From assembly GCF_050436995.1 (NCBI RefSeq), contig NC_134757.1, forward strand, positions 322,501-386,500: 64,000 nucleotides of DNA. The letters are read 5' to 3'. This document shows, piece by piece, positions 58,085 through 64,000 of the stretch (within the stretch, counting starts at the first letter, position 1; each line of letters begins with the position of its first letter). Position numbers and translations under genes: made by a program. The notes beneath the pieces are model-generated. The model had not been told where the DNA came from. It was given only the letters and a program-made list of their open reading frames with translations, and did no database searches. This DNA comes from Anticarsia gemmatalis (lineage: Eukaryota; Arthropoda; Insecta; Lepidoptera; Erebidae).

Positions 58085-58260
58085 TAAGTTTTCTTTATAA
58101 GCTAATCCTTACTAGTGGTTACAGTCTCATCTTAATCCTTCCCCTGGATTGAATGCACCCCTAGCCAAATTTTGTTTCAATTGGTACAACCGTTTAGCCG
58201 TAAACTTGCACGTGGTAGAGATAGTTTCGCATTTATATTCATGTTAAAGATACCTTATAG
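58085..58260 (-). repeat. possible decayed Helitron
   Basis: CTAG near 58110 and TAGTTTCGCATTTATATTCA near 58225 stand where the ends of a minus-strand Helitron would be, with TTGGTACAACCGTTTAGCCG between. It is weakly supported. Confidence 0.25.
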
Positions 58261-58990
58261 CCGTTGTTTCACTATAATAAAGCGGTTTATATCCACGGTG
58301 TGTGACTGCATAAAACACTAAATTATATACACTATTGTTCATCATAAAAATTACTTGTTTTGCATATCATTATCATAATGAGGTATTTTTGTGGAGATGT
58401 TAAAAAGACGGTACGCGTTGAACTCTCTTGTTCAAAATGTAGCGGATGCATGCTGATTATATTTTTATGAATTGGATACTAAAGAAAAAGAAAGATAGTA
58501 CCAACGTTTTTGTAAAAAAGTACCTAAATATGTTGTTAATATAAGTTAAAAACAGTGCGAAGATGGGTTATTAATGAAAACCATTTTGTCATTTTTGTGT
58601 TAACTAGTGTTAACTAGAATCACATATAAGATGAAAAGATTTTTTAATTTGAGAAATAGTGCCTATTACAAAATCACTGCTTAAAGCATCGAATTCAGAT
58701 TTAAATAAAAAAGATTTAAAAAATGGCTTAACAAATACACAGATCCTTGAGTTGTACATAAACTAAACTCAAAACAAAGTTACCTATCTATTACACATAT
58801 GTAAAACAATCATGCAAATCCAAGCCTCACTTGACAGACGAACCAATTATTTAATAAACAAAAATATACGTAAAACAAATAAAACAGTTGGCCATCTGTC
58901 GTCGTCGCGTAGGCGCTAGTTCGAGCGATTGTTTCATCCGTGCGGCCCTCTCACGTCGCCGGCCGACACTTGCGCGCGCGCACGCAACTC

Positions 58991-59052
58991 AGTCGATTGT
59001 GCTATATCCTGCGAGTCCTGGAAGGATTTGAGAACTACCACTCTTGATAGTG
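58991..59052 (+). promoter_or_regulatory. candidate promoter and untranslated first exon
   Basis: A CpG-rich stretch (58890-58990) leads to TCAGTC (58989-58994), which fits the arthropod initiator TCAGTY. About 60 bp later a good donor TG|GTGAGT ends the putative exon at 59052. No TATA box is visible, as in many CpG-type insect promoters. The downstream gene would lie beyond the window. Confidence 0.3.
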
Positions 59053-59545
59053 GTGAGTACTTGTGTTGTATTTTGAGGTTGAAAAAATTGTGGTGTTTGG
59101 TTTTGAATGGCCTTTTTGAAAGTGCTTTTTGCAAGTGGCAGGATTTTAGAGGGAAATTCGATGATAATTTGATATTTTGGTAAATTGGTATTGATTTTGT
59201 GTGTCGGAAATCGTCTTATGAGTTTTATGTATTCAAAAATCTGCGAAAATTTGACGTTAATAAAAGCATCCTAAAATAAAAATAAATGCTTTAATCGCGT
59301 TGACATCAAATTGTTATTAAATTTTGCAAAATAATAAACAAACAGATATTGGAACAGGTTAATAAAACGAGGTGACTTATTTAGAGTACCTTTGTGTTGT
59401 TTAACAACAAGAAAATTATCTAAAACTAAGAGTGCTAAATGCGGAAGATCGAAGTGTTTAGTAACTAATCATCCGGTACGGATAGCTCTAAAAATCGGTG
59501 GCTTAGATATTGTATTAATGACTTCGAAAAAATAAACTATCTAGA

Positions 59546-59708
59546 TTTTTTTAAAGACCATTCCCGCGCTGTTAACTGCTTTTGCGCGAACTTTTACAAA
59601 CATACAAACAATGGACACAAAGTACAACCAGTGTAGGAATCGAACCCACGGCCCCGGATGCAATGGTAGCAACGTAGCAACCTAAACCACTGCGCCACGG
59701 AGGTAGTC
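59546..59708 (-). mobile_element. tRNA-derived SINE (family A), minus strand
   Basis: Poly(T) at 59546-59552, reverse body (ACAAACATACAAACAATGGA), B box as AGGAATCGAACCCACGG and A box as CCACTGCGCCACGGAGGTAG. It is nearly complete. Confidence 0.75.
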
Positions 59709-61805
59709 AAAGACTATCCTTAACTAAAGATAGGTTTTGAAACTTATAAAGTGTCAAAACAACATCAAAAAATTATAATTCTATTTGTATAAAGTATAAA
59801 AAATCAATGTCTATGCCGCGTGTGGGATTATGTAGGTTTTATAATGTCGAGTCACCTTAGTCATTAATATTCCAATACTTGTTATTAAATCACTAGACTA
59901 TATGAGAATTAATCTGATTTACTTTTAGACGAAACCACTTCAATTGGCGTGAGTCGTTTTAATTATTTCATCAACGTGACTTTAGATTTAAATTGATTGT
60001 TTTAGAGGTCGTCAAAGGATACCTACTTGTCTTAGAACTAATTTATTGGTCAGAACTTTTAACTAGTCTCCAAAAATATATTTAATTTAAGGCTTTCATT
60101 CGGCTATTTACTTCAGTAGCTCAATTTTCTTTACTCTAACTGTCATGTCACGTTCGTTTTAACCATTTCTTACTGACAATTCAGATTCGGTTTTACCAAA
60201 ACCACTTAAGATGCTTAAAGGGTTTCCATAGACTACCATTTCTTTATAGTTAATCGGTAAAACGCATCGCACTAGACTTGATTTATTTATTGCCTAAACA
60301 TCAACAGCTCAAAAACAATAAGATAAATATTATAAAAAAAATGGTCCATCTAGCCTACTAATTTTGGTGTATATTTTCCAAACAATATGCCCAAATATTC
60401 TTATTGCATTAAGTTATATTAACAAAGAAATCATCTCAACTTCTCAACGGAACACTCGCCAAAATCTTCAATGTCAACATTGTTTGTACAAACGGTGTCA
60501 AAACATGATGTCACCAATATGTTTAATATTTCTACTTAAATCTAGACATACATATAATACTAAGTACTATTATTTCCTCGCCGATTTCAGCCTTTGGACT
60601 CTTTTTCTTTGAACTTTGAACTTACTAATTGACTTAGACAATGATGCACATGACATACCAAAATACATAATAATTTATTGTACTTTATAACTGTCATTAT
60701 TAATATTCTCAAATATCAAAACACATTACAGACTACCGAAAACCGGCTAGCTATCGAGAAATTTTGCACAAATATCTTATCAGCGCCTCTAGCGGGCTCC
60801 GTAGCAACTATTTTGGCAGTACATTTTATATATCAATCTCTCGATACTAGACAGTACCGATGGTTGAGAATTACGCTACTACACACGTGGTTTAAACAAG
60901 CGATCAATTATAAAAACTGCTACTTTTCCACCAAGTTCCTCATTGATAGATTATCTTACAATCTAGTGGCAGAAGCACAGTGGCTCAGTGTCTCGCAAAT
61001 ACTGATGACTTCATCTTCAATGCCATTCGTTAAGTAATAAGGATCATCAGCTGTAATTTGAGTCGTTTGCTTTGGAGTTGGGACACGTGGGCTACAAGTG
61101 CAGTTATTACGTTATCAGGATCGTGTGTCTGGGATGATCATTAACCTTGGGATGCTTACCTGTTGGGAGCAGTTTGATTACAATCAGTATTGCATCGGTT
61201 ACAGTGATCGTCATGTTTCTACTGTTGCTCGTGTTGTCATAGGTTCAGTTTATACGGAGCACAAATGTATTGGAGAAAAGAGTTATTTTGTATTTTGTAT
61301 CTGCATACTGTTTTTTGTTTTGTAAATACCCTGGCGTCTATTTAAGATGCTCGTGGAAAGTTGTCCTGTTTCTATAAGCTGTATTTAACCAAATTCATTT
61401 AAAAACATAATACTATTTACTTATTATTTTAAAACTTACATAACGTGCAAAATACACAGTATACAGTTTAATTTTTTTTAATAAATCCGTAGAACAAATT
61501 TTAGAGCATTGACTTATTTTTAGATTTTAGATTATTTCTCCAAAGTTGAGGAAAATACGATTTACCTGTTATTTTGTCTTGCATATAATATTCTACAAAC
61601 ATCCTTAACGACATACCTTAATTACCTCAATATATTTCAAGAAACATCACCTGTACCGTCATTACAAACAATGGTCTTCTCTATCAAAATTCCTAATAAT
61701 TTACCTTATATAGAGCACGTAACTTGTCATTTTTGTTAAGGTAAATAGTCATAATTATTCTTAGTATTCAGCCATCGTGACCCGGATTTATTTATATGTA
61801 AAATT
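59709..61805. other. non-coding, no gene accepted
   Basis: A 119-codon frame at 60678-61037 has no motif, no splice partner and AT-driven composition, so it is not called. Nothing else was recognised. Confidence 0.4.
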
Positions 61806-62281
61806 GATGCCATCAAAAACATTCTGTAAAAACCTCAAGTCTCGCCGTAAAAAGTTGTGAGATCTATATAATACCAAGTCGATTAATCTATTTAGTCTCT
61901 ACTTAAAGGACCTTCTGTCTTAAGTTATTACGTATGTTATTATCATGCCAATTTGAAAAAAAAATACCTCTAAAACAAATAGACCGACCTGGCCATCGCA
62001 TGATTTGATTATTAGTATGTATCACACTACACAGCACGACGAGAAGTTAATGCTCCTGAAATGTTAATGGCGAATTTGTGTTTTCTTGCGATGACCAAGT
62101 CGATCTATTTGTTTTAAAGGTATTTTTTTTTTAAATTGGCATGATAATAACATACGTAATAACTTAAGACAGAAGGTCCTTTAAGTAGAGACTAAATAGA
62201 TTAATCGACTTGGTATTATATAGATCTCACAACTTTTTACGGCGAGACTTGAGGTTTTTACAGAATGTTTTTGATGGCATC
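61806..62281. mobile_element. 476-bp long-arm inverted repeat (foldback element)
   Basis: Left arm 61806-62003 starts GATGCCATCAAAAACATTCT. The right arm, 62089-62281, is its reverse complement, ending TTTTTGATGGCATC. Over the outer 180 bp or so I count two differences; the inner 20 bp hold several more. The loop is about 85 bp and non-coding. No clear target duplication is visible at the edges. Transcription would give a hairpin RNA. Confidence 0.8.
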
Positions 62282-62649
62282 TCACTTCTTTTTGTAGAGC
62301 GAATAGAGCAAACATAAGTCCAATTTGTATGGAAAGCCGTATTTTTTTCATAATTCAACATATTTTCCTATGGGAATGTTATTCAGTTTCATGGGCTAAA
62401 CACCCTTACCCACCCTATACCCCCTCCCGTTATGTCTCATATAGTAGATACATATTTACACCTATTTATTTTATTTTCTACAGAAATAATAATTTAATTC
62501 ATTAACTGCAAATGTAACCTTGTAATCTTATACATTTATATGGGATTACAAAGTTATTGTTGCGGTTAGTGTATTTAGAAAACTTGACCGAAATTAGAAA
62601 ATATTGAATTTTTCCCATGATTAAGACACTAAACCCTATTTGTATTCTA

Positions 62650-62970
62650 AATTTTAAGCTTCTAAGTCTGCTAGAAGTACCTTAGACTTTTGATGATCGG
62701 TGAGTCAGTGAGTCAGTGAATCAGTGAGTGACAAAATTCAAAATTTTAACAAGTTGTCATTCTTAAACTACTGGTTCAAATTGACTGAAATTTTAAATAT
62801 ACCGTGTCTATACAATGACTGATTAGTTGCTGAAAATCCAGGCTTCTTGTTTTATCCACTACGAAATTATAGGGGTGTCAAAAATAGCCCGAATTGCTTC
62901 GAGAAAAGGATGTTACGGCCGTGCCGCTTTTTTTTTGCTCGACTTGCGGGGGCACTTCCGTGCCCCCAGA
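62650..62970 (+). repeat. unclassified repeat with GTGAGTCA array and terminal hairpin
   Basis: It starts near GATGATCGGTGAGTCAGTGA (short tandem GTGAGTCA units, 62700-62730) and ends with a perfect 8-bp stem GGGGGCAC-TTCC-GTGCCCCC (62948-62967). The layout, with a hairpin close to one end, resembles a Helitron-like or SINE-like repeat but I cannot name it. Confidence 0.4.
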
Positions 62971-63120
62971 TCATTTATTCTAAGAAAATAGCTTTATTAA
63001 TAATTGTCACGTAGGTGTCAACCGTTCATTGAGTTAGTCTTTGATAGCCTATTAATTTAGCGTTTGACCTGACCTAATAATGAGTATATAATATGTATTC
63101 GTACCTTACAAGGGCACCTA

Positions 63121-63256
63121 TTAGGCTATTCGGAAAGTCATTTTGTCAAAATTTACCAACAGTTTCTGACCACTTCAAAGACTTGGGATTATCCTCAAAG
63201 CTTGAAACTATCTTTAATTTCCACAAAAAAACGAAATGACTATCCGAACCACCTTG
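63121..63256. mobile_element. mariner-type MITE (136 bp) with TA duplication
   Basis: Left end TTAGGCTATTCGGAAAGTCA and right end inverse CAAGGTGGTTCGGATAGTCA, each directly flanked by TA (63119-63120 and 63257-63258). Imperfect TIRs of about 27 bp and a TA target fit Tc1/mariner. No transposase. Confidence 0.65.
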
Positions 63257-63258
63257 TA

Positions 63259-64000
63259 TAACGAATGGGTATAACTGATTTTCCAAGCAGGAACTTTACG
63301 TTTCTAGGAGTTTACTATTGAGTTTTGAAGTTACGTGTTCAAATGTGTGAAAAGTGAAGATCTTAAAAACAATGGTGTTTCCTTACACTCTGTCAGTTTA
63401 CCTTATAATACGTGGTTTTTCCCTAAGACTGAGTTATATTTCACAGTTTTTATTTTGCTTCTCCTTCAGTATACGAAAACAGCAGATACATTGCTTAATG
63501 CACGTCTTCAGTTTTATATCAAAACAATATTTTAAGACGTGCATACAATATCTAGTCTACAAAAGTAAACAATCAACAGTCTTCACCAAAAATAGTAATC
63601 TCCTATATAATTAAACAATACATACAAATACATAATCCTTGACACAAAACGTCTGGAACCTGTCTCTGACTAATATCGGAATACAACAACATGTATAACA
63701 TCAGCCTGTATAGCGTACACAAGTATGTGTGTGTGAGTGTACCTGCGCAGGCGCATTGAACAAACAAACCACACTTTGTTCAAGTAAATTATTTTAAAGA
63801 GTCATACGATGTTTTCAGTTATTGTATTATGTATCATGTGTTATGTAATTTAAGGTTATTTTTTAACAAATTGATTGTGTGAAAGTGGTATTGTTTTTGA
63901 AAAACTGTTTGAAATTTTTACGTTTGTGTTGAGACAGTCGTGTGGTGACAGTTGTGAGTTTTCTTTTTTGTGTATTTATATTTTGATTAAATAATTATAT
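63259..64000. other. non-coding, nothing recognised
   Basis: AT-rich end of the window. A GCGCAGGCGCA motif lies at 63746-63756. No exon was recognised. Confidence 0.35.

Noticed and set aside
60678..61037. 119-codon plus-strand frame
   Set aside because: No recognisable motif, no promoter or splice context, and composition similar to the surrounding AT-rich DNA.

Overview
This window is nuclear DNA from a moth or butterfly (Lepidoptera). The evidence is AT-rich non-coding DNA with short two-exon genes, Helitrons of the lepidopteran Lep1 type, two tRNA-derived SINE families, RTE-clade retrotransposons with trinucleotide tails, many small TIR elements, and a tandem array of insect EcKinase-like (CHK/DUF227) genes. 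I cannot name the species.

Layout. (1) 1-1108 holds the last four coding exons of deltex, a RING/DTC E3 ubiquitin ligase of the Notch pathway, on the + strand. Its stop codon lies inside a degenerate 24/21-bp minisatellite (1099-1365). (2) 1.1-11.1 kb is repeat-rich intergenic DNA: MITEs (one hAT copy with a perfect 8-bp target duplication), SINEs, and Helitrons including a tail-to-tail pair. (3) 11.37-26.0 kb holds four intact EcKinase-like genes, all on the + strand. Each has two exons with one phase-1 intron at the same Gly codon. Products are 412-419 aa and keep the HKDLWVNN catalytic loop and the D(Y/F)Q metal motif. The 7.1-kb gap between genes 1 and 2 carries a 995-bp TIR element (itself hit by a SINE) and a 2.26-kb TIR element containing a decayed antisense RTE. 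(4) 26-64 kb shows no convincing host coding exon. It holds scattered repeats, a 5'-truncated RTE copy with an intact reverse transcriptase domain (39919-41686, 12-bp target duplication), two highly structured palindromic elements (35792-36264 and 61806-62281), and GC-rich islands. Several islands contain a perfect CRE (TGACGTCA), some next to NRF1/EWG-like GCGCA-GCGC sequence. Two islands (48.6-49.1 kb and 58.9-59.05 kb) look like untranslated first exons of a gene beyond the window.

How the parts fit. The EcKinase-like genes probably encode cytosolic small-molecule kinases; family members phosphorylate ecdysteroids and are proposed to act in detoxification. Three of the four share a 32-bp upstream block about 190-230 bp before the start, and all have a GATA-TATA-like core close to the start codon. 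This suggests the promoter was duplicated with the gene and that gene 3 diverged. Local nucleotide similarity between paralogues is patchy, as gene conversion would produce. The 28-58 kb region reads best as a regulatory or intronic stretch of a large unseen gene. Exon joins, target duplications and repeats were read by eye; no alignment or database search was run.
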